This document shows, piece by piece, positions 25,476 to 33,909 of a stretch of DNA of 59,770 nt. The DNA is taken from assembly GCA_013138975.1 (NCBI GenBank), contig WTBR01000111.1, positions 1-59,770 on the forward strand, written 5' to 3'. Source of the stretch: Bacteroidales bacterium. GTDB lineage: Bacteria; Bacteroidota; Bacteroidia; Bacteroidales; UBA12077. The notes under the pieces are model-generated. The model was not told the DNA's origin. It did not search any database and was given only the letters and a program-made list of their open reading frames with translations. A program made the translations under genes and the position numbers. Every line of letters begins with the position of its first letter. Position 1 is the first letter of the stretch.

Positions 25476-26753
25476 ATGAGAAAACCGGCAATTAAGGTGG
25501 TTGTTTTTTTAGGATTAATTTCAATTATTGGAATAATTGCTTTACAAGTTTATTTTTTCCAAATTACTTTTAATAACGAGGATCGAAAGCTAAATCAAAA
25601 AATTCAGGTAGCACTTTGGGATGTAGTTGAGCAAATCTACGAATTAAACAACATTAAGTATGTTGGTAAAAATCCTGTTTATCAGAGTTCCCCGGATTAC
25701 TTTGTTGTTAATGTAAATGATTTTATCGATCCCGATATTCTTGAGCACTATCTCATAAAAACATTCGAAAAGCAAAACATTAAGCTCGATTTCGAATACG
25801 GCATATATGATTGCCAATCAGATAAAATGCTTTACGGCAAATATATTAACCTTAGTAAAAAAGAAAATAAACCCTCAAAAATAGAACTTCAAAAAAATGA
25901 TGAGTTTGTGTATTATTTTGGAATCTATTTCCCTTGGAGGAAGCATTATATCTTAAGTAATATCAATAGTATTTATATTTTATCAGGGATTTTAATTTTT
26001 GTGGTTTTGTTTTTGGCATATTCTTTAATTGTGATATTACAACAAAAAAGGTTTTCAGAACTGCAAAAGGATGTGGTTAATAATTTAACGCATGAATTTA
26101 AAACACCTTTATCCTCAATTATTCTTTCCACCGATGTGTTAAATGAGAAAGATATTACAAAGGAACCCGAGAGGATTAAAACATATTCTCAAATTATAAA
26201 AAAACAAGCAGAGTATTTATTAGGGCATATAGAAAAAGTTCTTGGAATAAATGAACTTGAAAATATTGATAGTTTAAACAAGAAGAAAATCAACTTACAT
26301 GAATTCTTGTGCAGTATGACAGATAATTTAAGTTGGCGGGTAAATGAAAAACAAGGGCATTTTTCTTTGGACTTGAAGGCGAAAGATCACAATATATGTG
26401 TCGATGAATTTCATTTTACAAATCTTATCATAAACCTAATCGATAATGCATTAAAATATTGTGATAAAAAACCGGAAGTAATAGTATCAACAAAATCAGA
26501 TAAAAAGAATTTATTATTACAAATAGAAGACAATGGTATAGGAATAGATAAGAAATATCAAAAGAAGATATTTAAAAAATTCTTTAGAATACCAACAGGA
26601 AACGTACATAATGTAAAAGGATTTGGAATTGGATTAAGTTATGTAAAAGACATAATAAAAAGGCATAAGTGGAAGTTTAAGTTAAAAAGTGAAATCAACT
26701 TGGGCACAGAATTTACAATTACAATACCTTTAAATGATGATGACTGTGAATGA
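25476..26753 (+). CDS. Sensor histidine kinase
   Basis: A 425-residue membrane sensor kinase. Transmembrane helices at about 9-31 and 164-186 enclose a periplasmic sensor of 130 residues with no domain I recognise. HisKA follows with H206 in NNLTHEFKTPLSS, then HATPase_c with NLIDNALKY (N box), DNGIGI (G1) and GFGIGLSYV (G2). The gene overlaps the response regulator by about 20 bases, so the two are co-translated. The signal is unknown. Confidence 0.95.
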   Translation: MRKPAIKVVVFLGLISIIGIIALQVYFFQITFNNEDRKLNQKIQVALWDVVEQIYELNNIKYVGKNPVYQSSPDYFVVNVNDFIDPDILEHYLIKTFEKQNIKLDFEYGIYDCQSDKMLYGKYINLSKKENKPSKIELQKNDEFVYYFGIYFPWRKHYILSNINSIYILSGILIFVVLFLAYSLIVILQQKRFSELQKDVVNNLTHEFKTPLSSIILSTDVLNEKDITKEPERIKTYSQIIKKQAEYLLGHIEKVLGINELENIDSLNKKKINLHEFLCSMTDNLSWRVNEKQGHFSLDLKAKDHNICVDEFHFTNLIINLIDNALKYCDKKPEVIVSTKSDKKNLLLQIEDNGIGIDKKYQKKIFKKFFRIPTGNVHNVKGFGIGLSYVKDIIKRHKWKFKLKSEINLGTEFTITIPLNDDDCE

Positions 26754-27441
26754 TAATCCAAAAATATTATATGTTGAGGATGATGAAACCCTAAGTTTTA
26801 TCACAAGCGACAACCTTAAGCGTAAAGGCTTCGAGATAGTTAATGCTTACGATGGAGTACAAGCTTTTGAGCTTTTCTCAAATGACACCTTTGACATTTG
26901 CCTTTTTGATGTTATGCTTCCTAAAATGGATGGATTTGATTTAGCACATAAAGTGCGAACAGTAAATAAAGAAATTCCAATCCTATTTATTACCGCCAAA
27001 ACAATGCCCGAAGACAGGATTAAAGGCTTGTTGTTGGGAGCAGATGATTATATTGTTAAACCTTATAATATTGAAGAACTCGCACTCCGAATAAAAGTTT
27101 TTTTGAAGCGCAAAAAAATAATTGATCCCGAAACCGAGAATCAAAATATAAGAATTGGGAGCGTAACCTTTAATCTCGAGAAATTAAACCTTAAAGTAGG
27201 AGAGAAAGAACATACTTTAACATATCGAGAAGCAGAACTCTTAAAGTTTTTTATTGACAATAAGAACACGGTAGTTACTCGCGAAAGAATCTTAAATGTA
27301 TTGTGGGGTGAAAACGATTATTTTGCAGGTCGCAGTTTAGATGTTTTTATTACACGCTTACGAAAATACTTCAAATCAACTTCAGGTATTTCTATTGAAA
27401 ATAAACATGGAGTAGGTTTTATATTTAAAGTAAACGATTAG
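26734..27441 (+). CDS. OmpR/PhoB-family response regulator
   Basis: A 235-residue regulator partnered with the preceding kinase. The receiver domain has the acidic pocket VEDDE at about 14-18, phosphoacceptor D59 in FDVMLPKMDG, the Thr/Lys pair in FITAK and VKPY. The C-terminal winged helix (about 135-235) has TYREAELL, NTVVTRERIL and the recognition region VFITRLRKYF. Several ATGs in a row (26734, 26737, 26740) leave the exact start open. Targets are not evident; no neighbour in the operon hints at a regulon. Confidence 0.95.
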   Translation: MMMTVNDNPKILYVEDDETLSFITSDNLKRKGFEIVNAYDGVQAFELFSNDTFDICLFDVMLPKMDGFDLAHKVRTVNKEIPILFITAKTMPEDRIKGLLLGADDYIVKPYNIEELALRIKVFLKRKKIIDPETENQNIRIGSVTFNLEKLNLKVGEKEHTLTYREAELLKFFIDNKNTVVTRERILNVLWGENDYFAGRSLDVFITRLRKYFKSTSGISIENKHGVGFIFKVND

Positions 27442-27657
27442 CAAATTACTAGCAATTATAAGTTTATCTAAGATCACGTTCAGAAAGTCTTTGTGAAACT
27501 TCGTGTGAACTTTGAGCAACTTTGTGCAAAAATAATTGTCGGGATAGCAAGTGTTCTAGTTGTTTTAGCCTACTTCGAAATTGTAATGGATTGATAAGTA
27601 AATTGTCCACAATTGGCTACTATTATTACATCAAACGATAAGCGATTAACTTTTAAG

Positions 27658-27814
27658 TAGTGTGTGTACGAAAACAGCCTTTTTTTCAAGTCTTTGATAA
27701 GAAAACGTCAAAGACAAGGCTTTCGAAGTTTTGAAAACCAAGGAGTTCACTTTTGTGAATGACTGTTTTCAAAACGAGAGTAACGCAGTATTTGGCGTTT
27801 TCTTGCAAAGACTA
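27658..27814. repeat. R1c, structured repeat at the 3' end of the U32 gene
   Basis: A 157-bp R1 copy between the regulator and the convergent U32 gene. The right end TAGTCTTTGCAAGAAAAC (reverse complement) is complete. The left end is changed to TAGTGTGTGTACGAAAAC. Both internal hairpins are present. The outer TAG is the stop codon of the U32 gene (27812-27814). The rest of the gap, 27442-27657, holds a degenerate TTTGTG-rich repeat and no gene. Confidence 0.85.
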
Positions 27815-29632
27815 CGTAGAAATAACCTTCATTAAACAATCCTTACAATCAAATTCAAGTTTGTATTTTCGGTTGTTATCCATCATATAAAGTGGCTCAG
27901 ATATCTTTTTAGGATCTTTTTCAAATTTCTCGCAAGCACCAATTTGATATTTAATACAATGCTTAGTAATCATGATTTCTTTACCGGAAAAATCATCTTG
28001 ATTTTCAAAAGCATTCTTAATTGATTTTACCCCATGTCGAGTATAAAATTGTTCAGCGAGTTTATTCGATACATTAGCTTTGTAATCAATATTCTGGTCA
28101 AGAAAAGGAGTGTTATTTTTTATTACAGTATGACTTTTATTCTTGTAGTTTTTTAATCGTTCTACTTCTAATAATTCCAGTGTTTTTCTTCGAAGTTCGT
28201 TTAATTCCGAAATAGGGAAGAATAAAACATTGTCAAGTTGAACAGAAACTTTCTCAATCTTAAAAATAGAATCACCCGATTTTGAAAATTGCTTATTTAT
28301 ATTTTCAATTGCCTTATCGGCATTCTTTGCAAGTTCTTTATTTTTTTCAAAATCCCACTGAATTTCATTCTTATCTTCATCTTTAGCATTTATCGAAATT
28401 CCATTTTCGTTTTCCCAAATGTTAATAAAAGCAGAAATATTTCGCTCCGTTTTTGAGCCCGATAATTGTTTATTAAATTTAAAATCGAAGTTCCTGTATA
28501 TTTCAATTCCAGATTCAATCTTGGAAATGCTGTCAGGATATATTTTATCATTTTCAACCTTATTGACCTGTGTTCCTTGAAGAGTCTCATTTTTATCGAA
28601 AAAGCAAATACCGTCGCTATTATTTAAAATTTCAGAAGAATCTATAATAAAATAATTCTTATGTACAGATTTTACTTTCCCAATAAGTTTCCCAATTGAC
28701 TTTTGAGTATGCGGTGAGGCGATATTTTTATTGCGTTTATTAAGAAAATAATCTGAGTATCCACGATTAAATGTTTTGTCAAGATCAGGGGCGAAATCGA
28801 AATAAGTTTTACCTGTCGATGATTTTTTAAGTCCATCTCGCAATGCAAGAGCTTCATCAATCTGGCTCCTGTAATAACTTGTTACATTTTTTACATAATC
28901 TAAATTCTTTAATCGCCCTTCAATTTTAAAAGAACTAATTCCAGCATCCAATAAATCATTAATATGATTCGAAAAATTCAAATCTTTTAAAGATAATAAG
29001 TGCTTATCTTTAACTAAAGTTTTGCCGGCACTATCAATTAAAGAATAATAGGCTCTGCAAGGCTGAGCACAAGCACCTCTGTTGGCACTGCCTTTATCAA
29101 TAGAATGACTAAAATAGCATTGTCCCGATAAACTCACACATAAGGCTCCATGCACAAAAGATTCTAATTCAATATTCGTTTTAGCCTTTATCTCACTAAT
29201 ATGTTTAAGCGAAAGCTCTCGTGCTAAAATCACACGTTGAATTCCAATATTTTCTAAGAATTTAACTTTCTCCCATGAATAGTTATTCGTTTGAGTGCTT
29301 GCAAATAAAGGAATTGGGGGTAAATCCATTTCCAAAATCCCCATATCTTGAATAATTATTGCATCAACACCTATTTCATATAATTGATGAATTGTATTTT
29401 GCACTTCATCTAATTCATTGTCAAATAAAATAGTATTTAAGGTGACATAAACCTTTGCATAAAATTTGTGAGCGTAATTTGTCAGCGTTTTAATATCTTG
29501 AAGAGAATTCCCTGCTGCTGCACGTGCTCCGAATTTGGGAGAACCAATATAAACAGCATCAGCACCATAATTTATAGCAGTGATTCCAAATTCTAAATTC
29601 TTTGCCGGAGCAAGTAGTTCAATTTTTTTCAT
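27812..29632 (-). CDS. U32 family protein, probably RlhA-like 23S rRNA/tRNA hydroxylation enzyme
   Basis: A 606-residue U32 protein. The N-terminal TIM-barrel part begins KKIELLAPAKNLEFG, with the core ESFVHGALCVSLSGQCYFS and then SANRGACAQPCRAYYSL, whose cysteines match the iron-sulfur type ligands of the family. Residues about 320-400 match the DUF3656-like middle region, and the end holds C-x7-C and C-x2-C clusters. The length is close to RlhA (about 650) and longer than TrhP (about 450), so rRNA cytidine hydroxylation is more likely than tRNA hydroxylation. Older annotations call such proteins collagenase-like peptidases. Confidence 0.85.
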   Translation of the reverse strand: MKKIELLAPAKNLEFGITAINYGADAVYIGSPKFGARAAAGNSLQDIKTLTNYAHKFYAKVYVTLNTILFDNELDEVQNTIHQLYEIGVDAIIIQDMGILEMDLPPIPLFASTQTNNYSWEKVKFLENIGIQRVILARELSLKHISEIKAKTNIELESFVHGALCVSLSGQCYFSHSIDKGSANRGACAQPCRAYYSLIDSAGKTLVKDKHLLSLKDLNFSNHINDLLDAGISSFKIEGRLKNLDYVKNVTSYYRSQIDEALALRDGLKKSSTGKTYFDFAPDLDKTFNRGYSDYFLNKRNKNIASPHTQKSIGKLIGKVKSVHKNYFIIDSSEILNNSDGICFFDKNETLQGTQVNKVENDKIYPDSISKIESGIEIYRNFDFKFNKQLSGSKTERNISAFINIWENENGISINAKDEDKNEIQWDFEKNKELAKNADKAIENINKQFSKSGDSIFKIEKVSVQLDNVLFFPISELNELRRKTLELLEVERLKNYKNKSHTVIKNNTPFLDQNIDYKANVSNKLAEQFYTRHGVKSIKNAFENQDDFSGKEIMITKHCIKYQIGACEKFEKDPKKISEPLYMMDNNRKYKLEFDCKDCLMKVIST

Positions 29633-30139
29633 TAAATATGATTAGAAAATATTGATGCAAATTTAATCTATTTTATATAGCACTTGAATGGATATTTGTA
29701 TAAAATGTAATGGTTCTGGTTTAATGTAACCTTGTTATTTTTTTAGACTAAACTTCCTTTTATGATGTTCTAACTAATCCCAGCTTTAAACCTTAAATCC
29801 GCAAAGCGTGGTACGGATTTATAAATATTCAGTAAGTTGATTATAATTTCATATCATCTATATTAGTTAGTGTCTGTCCATAAAGTAAGAGTCTTGTTCC
29901 GAATGTTCGATTTTGAGACTTGCGAAATTGCAAAAATCAAGGAGTTTACAATTGTAAATGCGATGTGCTGAGCGATGTCGAAGTAACTGTTTTTGCAATG
30001 AGCGTAACTAAAAAATCGGACTTTATGGACAGACTCTAGTTAGCCGTGCCACGGCTATTACTTATACTGGGCTTATGAGCCCAACTCTTTTAAACAATAA
30101 GCAATGTAATTTGAATAATTATGTATTATTTTTGTAATT
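29633..30139. repeat. R4a interrupted by R5, upstream of the SpoU methyltransferase
   Basis: R4a runs from about 29791 (CCTTAAATCCGCAAAGCGTG) and continues after the inserted element R5 as CCGTGCCACGGCTATTACTTA near 30044-30064. The joined order matches R4b at 33570-33665. A TATTTTTG box at 30127-30134 is only 5 bases before the methyltransferase ATG, which would give a leaderless or very short-leader transcript. No gene is in the gap. Confidence 0.75.
29871..30036. mobile_element. R5, MITE-like element with 15-bp inverted ends and 7-bp target duplication
   Basis: The element is 166 bp and has no coding capacity. Its ends share GTCTGTCCATAAAGT in inverted orientation. TAGTTAG flanks both sides (29864-29870 and 30037-30043). 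Without the element and one TAGTTAG the sequence rejoins as TTAGTTAGCCGTG, matching the intact R4b copy (TTAGTTAACCGTG). The interior has CAAGGAGTTTACAATTGTAAA and GAGCGTAAC, recalling the interior of R1. Confidence 0.85.
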
Positions 30140-30937
30140 ATGATTGAAAGAATTACAAGCATCCATAATCCTAAAATAAAGAATATTGTTAAGCTTCAGC
30201 AAAAATCGTCGGAGCGAAAAAAACAAAATCTGATTGTTATTGAGGGTCTTCGGGAAATAGGTCTTGCTGCTCGGAAAGGAATGAACTTAAAATCTTTATT
30301 TGTTTGTACCGATATCATTCCATATGATTATGTTATGAACGATATTAAATCAGAGATTCAAAGTTTTGAAATCCCTAAAGAAGTTTTTGAGAAAATTGCA
30401 TATCGAGGTTCTACAGAAGGCGTAATTGCTTTGGCTGAACCTCGAATAAATCAATTAAACGATTTAGTTCTTCGTGCTAATCCATTAATAATTGTGCTTG
30501 AATCGGTAGAAAAACCAGGGAACTTAGGAGCAATATTACGAACAGCAGATGCTGCGAAAGCAGATGCTGTAATTATTTGTGACCCCTTAACCGATATTTA
30601 TAATCCAAATGTAATTCGATCGAGTGTTGGCTGTGTTTTTACAAATCAAATTGTAGCTTGCTCATCCGATGAAATTATTATTTGGTTAAAAGAAAAGGGA
30701 ATAAAGTCGCATGCTGCTGCATTAACAGCAAAAAAAGATTATCACGAAACAGATTTCAAAGAAGCAACCGCAATTGTTATGGGAACAGAAGCTGATGGCT
30801 TAACCGAAAAATGGTTAAAAGCAGCTGACGAGCAAATTATTATTCCCATGAGTGGAGAAATAGATTCCTTAAATGTCTCAACATCAACAGCTATATTGGT
30901 TTTTGAAGCAATGAGACAAAGAAACTTTTACAAATAA
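30140..30937 (+). CDS. SpoU/TrmH-family RNA methyltransferase
   Basis: A 265-residue 2'-O-ribose methyltransferase of the SPOUT class, acting on rRNA or tRNA. An N-terminal substrate-binding domain (about 5-95, starting ITSIHNPKIKNIVKLQ) precedes the knotted catalytic domain with VEKPGNLGAILRTADA near 118, VMGTEADGLTEKW near 213, and IPMSGEIDSLNVSTSTAI near 237, the three SpoU motifs. The exact target base cannot be told. It is followed at once by a terminator and a tRNA-His gene on the other strand. Confidence 0.93.
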   Translation: MIERITSIHNPKIKNIVKLQQKSSERKKQNLIVIEGLREIGLAARKGMNLKSLFVCTDIIPYDYVMNDIKSEIQSFEIPKEVFEKIAYRGSTEGVIALAEPRINQLNDLVLRANPLIIVLESVEKPGNLGAILRTADAAKADAVIICDPLTDIYNPNVIRSSVGCVFTNQIVACSSDEIIIWLKEKGIKSHAAALTAKKDYHETDFKEATAIVMGTEADGLTEKWLKAADEQIIIPMSGEIDSLNVSTSTAILVFEAMRQRNFYK

Positions 30938-30938
30938 A

Positions 30939-30968
30939 AAAGCTCCGATTTTCATCGAAGCTTTCTTT
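30939..30968. terminator. Bidirectional hairpin terminator between methyltransferase and tRNA-His
   Basis: AAAGCTCCGAT (30939-30949), loop TTTC, then ATCGAAGCTTT (30954-30964): an 11-bp stem with one mismatch, with A- and T-rich flanks on the two sides. It starts one base after the methyltransferase stop and ends two bases from the tRNA 3' end, so it can serve both strands. Confidence 0.85.
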
Positions 30969-30969
30969 G

Positions 30970-31044
30970 GGTGGGAGACCGGGTTCGAACCGGCGACTTC
31001 CTGAACCACAATCAGGCACTCTAACCAACTGAGCTACAACCACC
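30970..31044 (-). tRNA. tRNA-His (GTG anticodon)
   Basis: On the minus strand the sequence begins GGTGGTTGTAGCTCAGTTGG, with D-arm, anticodon stem CCTGA/TCAGG around TTGTGGT (anticodon GTG), T-arm GCCGG-TTCGAAC-CCGGT, and ends CTCCCACC. The eighth base before U8 gives the extra G-1 specific to tRNA-His, opposite C73. Two acceptor-stem positions (T5-C68 and T6-T67 in my hand alignment) do not pair, so the fold should be confirmed. CCA is not encoded. Confidence 0.9.
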
Positions 31045-31127
31045 ATTTTTTGGGACTGCAAATATAAAGAAGAATTTTAATATTTTACTATAATCAGAAA
31101 AAATATTTCATTAAAATCGTAATTATT

Positions 31128-32570
31128 TTGAACAACGAAATCCTAAAAAAGATTAATTTGTTTTTTATTTTATGGTTTAAATGTATTTTTGATTTCAAAT
31201 TCAAAAATATACAAGTGTTAGGGGCAAAAAGATACATCAGTAATGTTACAGGTTTACAAGGAATAAATATTTTACGATTTCTTACTTTTCTAATTATTTC
31301 AATTGTATTTACAAAAATTGGATTGTCAAAAAAGGAAATTGGAGTATTTGAAGTTTCTATTTTTATTGCCAGTGCAGCAAGTTTTTTCTGGGTAAGTGGA
31401 TTAATTCAGGCATTTCTCCCATTATTTAAAAGCAATAAAACTTTTGGTGAAAAGGAGCAAATAGTAGGAACAAAGTCTCCAGAGGTGTTTAATATGTATG
31501 TAATATTAATGTTCTTTAGTATTGTCGTATTTTTAATTGGTTTATCAATACAGGGAAACTTTTCTGTATTTGGCTACAAAGGTAACGTACCCCTATTAAA
31601 TTTAACACTTTGGTATTTGCTATTGAGTAGTCCTGCTAATTTGGTCGAATATATTTATATGGTTCAGGATAAAAACAGTAATACCTTGAGTTATGGATAT
31701 ATTATGTCCGTATTACAATTAATTGCTGTTATTGTGCCAGTTGTATTAGGATATGGTGTTATATGGTCGCTTCGAGGATTAGTTGTCGTTTCTATATTTA
31801 AAAATCTGTGGCTGGTAACCCTTTTATATAATTATGCTGAAATAAAATTTTCTTTCCCATTTATAAAAGAAGTTTTGGCTGCTTCAGCCCCAATAATATT
31901 TAGTGTTTTTGTTAGCGGATCGGCGCAATATATTGACGGTTTAGTTGTTACAACACATTTTTCAGCTGATGGATTTGCTATTTTTCGTTATGGAGCAAAA
32001 GAATTACCATTTGTTGTTATGATGGCAGCAGGTTTAAGTTCTGCAATGTTAGTCGAGTTTTCTCAAAAAGATAAAATAAAAGACACATTAGCTCAAATAA
32101 AGAAAAAATCACTTCGGATAATGCATTATATGTATCCCTTATCAATCTTTTTTTTACTCTTTGCCAAGCCAATATATAAAGGGATGTTTTCAGCGGAATT
32201 CACAAGAAGCGCAGATATTTTTGTAATATATATACTTGCAATTGTTAGTAGATTATTATTTCCTCATACCATAATTATTGGGCTGAAAAAGGGTAGAATT
32301 CTTTTCATAGCTTCAATTTTTGAGCTAATTGCAAATATATTTTTGAGCCTTTATTTAGTACAATTTTATGGTGTAGTTGGTGTTGCGTTAGCTACTGTAA
32401 GTGTGTACTTCGTTTCAAAAATTGGACTTATTATGTACAATTATATAAAATTAGGGATAAATCCATTCGATTATATTCCCGTTAAATGGTATGCATTTTA
32501 TAGTTTTATGTTGGCAGTTGCATTTATATTGTTGGATCGCGGCATTATGGAGATAGATTTTATTAAATAA
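31128..32570 (+). CDS. Oligosaccharide flippase-like membrane protein (Wzx/MATE-type)
   Basis: A 480-residue polytopic protein with about 12-14 helices. The N-terminal amphipathic part and the segment VTGLQGINILRFLTFLI, followed by G-V-F-E-V-S, fit the polysaccharide exporter family (MOP superfamily), which flips lipid-linked sugars across the inner membrane. There is no in-frame ATG near the front, so the start is taken as the TTG at 31128. No glycosyltransferases are nearby, so its substrate is unclear. Confidence 0.8.
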   Translation: MNNEILKKINLFFILWFKCIFDFKFKNIQVLGAKRYISNVTGLQGINILRFLTFLIISIVFTKIGLSKKEIGVFEVSIFIASAASFFWVSGLIQAFLPLFKSNKTFGEKEQIVGTKSPEVFNMYVILMFFSIVVFLIGLSIQGNFSVFGYKGNVPLLNLTLWYLLLSSPANLVEYIYMVQDKNSNTLSYGYIMSVLQLIAVIVPVVLGYGVIWSLRGLVVVSIFKNLWLVTLLYNYAEIKFSFPFIKEVLAASAPIIFSVFVSGSAQYIDGLVVTTHFSADGFAIFRYGAKELPFVVMMAAGLSSAMLVEFSQKDKIKDTLAQIKKKSLRIMHYMYPLSIFFLLFAKPIYKGMFSAEFTRSADIFVIYILAIVSRLLFPHTIIIGLKKGRILFIASIFELIANIFLSLYLVQFYGVVGVALATVSVYFVSKIGLIMYNYIKLGINPFDYIPVKWYAFYSFMLAVAFILLDRGIMEIDFIK

Positions 32571-32581
32571 TGATTTATAAA

Positions 32582-32704
32582 TAGTGTAAGCAAGAAAACT
32601 GTCTTTTTTCAACACAAGAATAACGCAGAACCTTGCGAAGCTCACGAACAAAAATGTATAAATAATAAACTTGTGAGTAATTTGGCGTTTTCTTGCAAAG
32701 ACTA
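32582..32704. repeat. R1e, short R1 variant in the leader of the BI-1 gene
   Basis: A 123-bp R1 copy with ends TAGTGTAAGCAAGAAAAC and, as reverse complement, TAGTCTTTGCAAGAAAAC. It lacks the GTCTTTGA hairpin. Instead it has GCTCACGAAC...TTGTGAGTAA, an arm shared with R1d at 46080-46120. It ends 13 bases before the BI-1 start codon, so it probably lies in the 5' leader. Confidence 0.8.
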
Positions 32705-32717
32705 AAAAAGATTAATT

Positions 32718-33485
32718 ATGAATATAGGCAGATCATCAAATCCGGTTTTATCGAATAAGGCTTTTAACCCGCAAACATTTGCAGGTACTTTTACCGATGC
32801 AATGACATTGAACGGTACAATAAATAAGTCAGTAACTCTTTTATTGTTGGTTGTTGTAGGTGCAATGTATACATGGAAAATGTTTTTCGGAGCATTAAAT
32901 GTTGAAATGGGAATGACATTAGTTACTAAATGGATGTTTATAGGAGGGATTGGAGGATTCGTATTTTCATTGATAACAATATTCAAAAAATCATGGGCAT
33001 ATATTACAGCACCAATCTACGCTATTTTAGAGGGATTATTTCTTGGTGCGATTTCGGCATTTTTCGAAGCAAGTTATCCTGGTCTGGTAATGCAAGCGGT
33101 AGCTTTAACATTTGGAACTTTGTTTGTAATGTTAATCGGTTATAAAACAGGAATAATAAAAGTAACACAGAAGTTTAGATCTGGAGTTGTGGCTGCAACA
33201 GGAGCTGTTGCCTTGGTGTATCTTATTTCATTTATTTTTTCCTTATTCGGAGCAAGTAATCTTATAATTAACAGTAGTGGAATACTTGGAATTGGAATAA
33301 GTTTAGTAATTGTAGTAATAGCCGCCTTAAATTTAGTTTTAGATTTTGATTTTATCGCCAAAGGATCTCAGTCGGGTTTGCCAAAATATATGGAATGGTA
33401 TGCCGCTTTTGGATTAATGCTAACTTTAGTATGGCTATATATTGAGATGTTAAGATTGCTTTCTAAAATTGCAAGAAGAAATTAA
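32718..33485 (+). CDS. Bax inhibitor-1 / YccA-family membrane protein
   Basis: A 255-residue protein with a 35-residue polar N-terminus (starting MNIGRSSNPVLSNKAF) and seven hydrophobic helices. The segments YAILEGLFLGAISAFFE near 100-115 and DFDFIAKGSQSGLPKYMEWYAAFGLMLTL near the end carry the acidic residues typical of the YccA/BI-1 (TMBIM) family, which act as pH-gated leak channels or protease modulators. The N-terminal asparagine-rich start is usual in Bacteroidota members. It is a single gene with R1e directly upstream. Confidence 0.9.
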   Translation: MNIGRSSNPVLSNKAFNPQTFAGTFTDAMTLNGTINKSVTLLLLVVVGAMYTWKMFFGALNVEMGMTLVTKWMFIGGIGGFVFSLITIFKKSWAYITAPIYAILEGLFLGAISAFFEASYPGLVMQAVALTFGTLFVMLIGYKTGIIKVTQKFRSGVVAATGAVALVYLISFIFSLFGASNLIINSSGILGIGISLVIVVIAALNLVLDFDFIAKGSQSGLPKYMEWYAAFGLMLTLVWLYIEMLRLLSKIARRN

Positions 33486-33909
33486 AGTATATCTTTTTAT
33501 TTTTTGTGAGTAGTTTGAATTTTCATGGTGTTTTCATAGAATTATTTTCTTGAGTAATTTTAATTATGACCTTAAATCTGCAAAGTCTGGCACGGATTTA
33601 TTAATAATCAGCATTTGATTATAATTTCATTTATATTAGTTAACCGTGGTACGGCTAATTACTTAATATTTAAATGAATGAAAATTTGCTTGCGGATATT
33701 TGGTATGATATAAACAGAAACCTATTATCAAAGGTGAAAAGATATTGTAAAAACATAAATAGACATTAATTTCTTTTACTCTGCAATTTATAACTATCAG
33801 ATTAGTAGTTGTTTTGGAATTATATTAAAGTCTACATATAAATGGATGTACAAAGTTAGAAGCAACAATAGATATTTTGTTAAATTTGCGTGTTTATAAA
33901 AGAGATAAT
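33486..33909. promoter_or_regulatory. Intergenic region with R4b and promoter of the class V PLP gene
   Basis: R4b lies at about 33570-33665 (CTTAAATCTGCAAAGTCTGG...CGTGGTACGGCTAATTACTTA). TAAATTTG at 33881-33888 fits the TAnnTTTG -7 box; transcription from it would start near 33895, 15 bases before ATG 33910. This supports that ATG over one at 33877, which would lie upstream of the promoter box. Confidence 0.6.
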
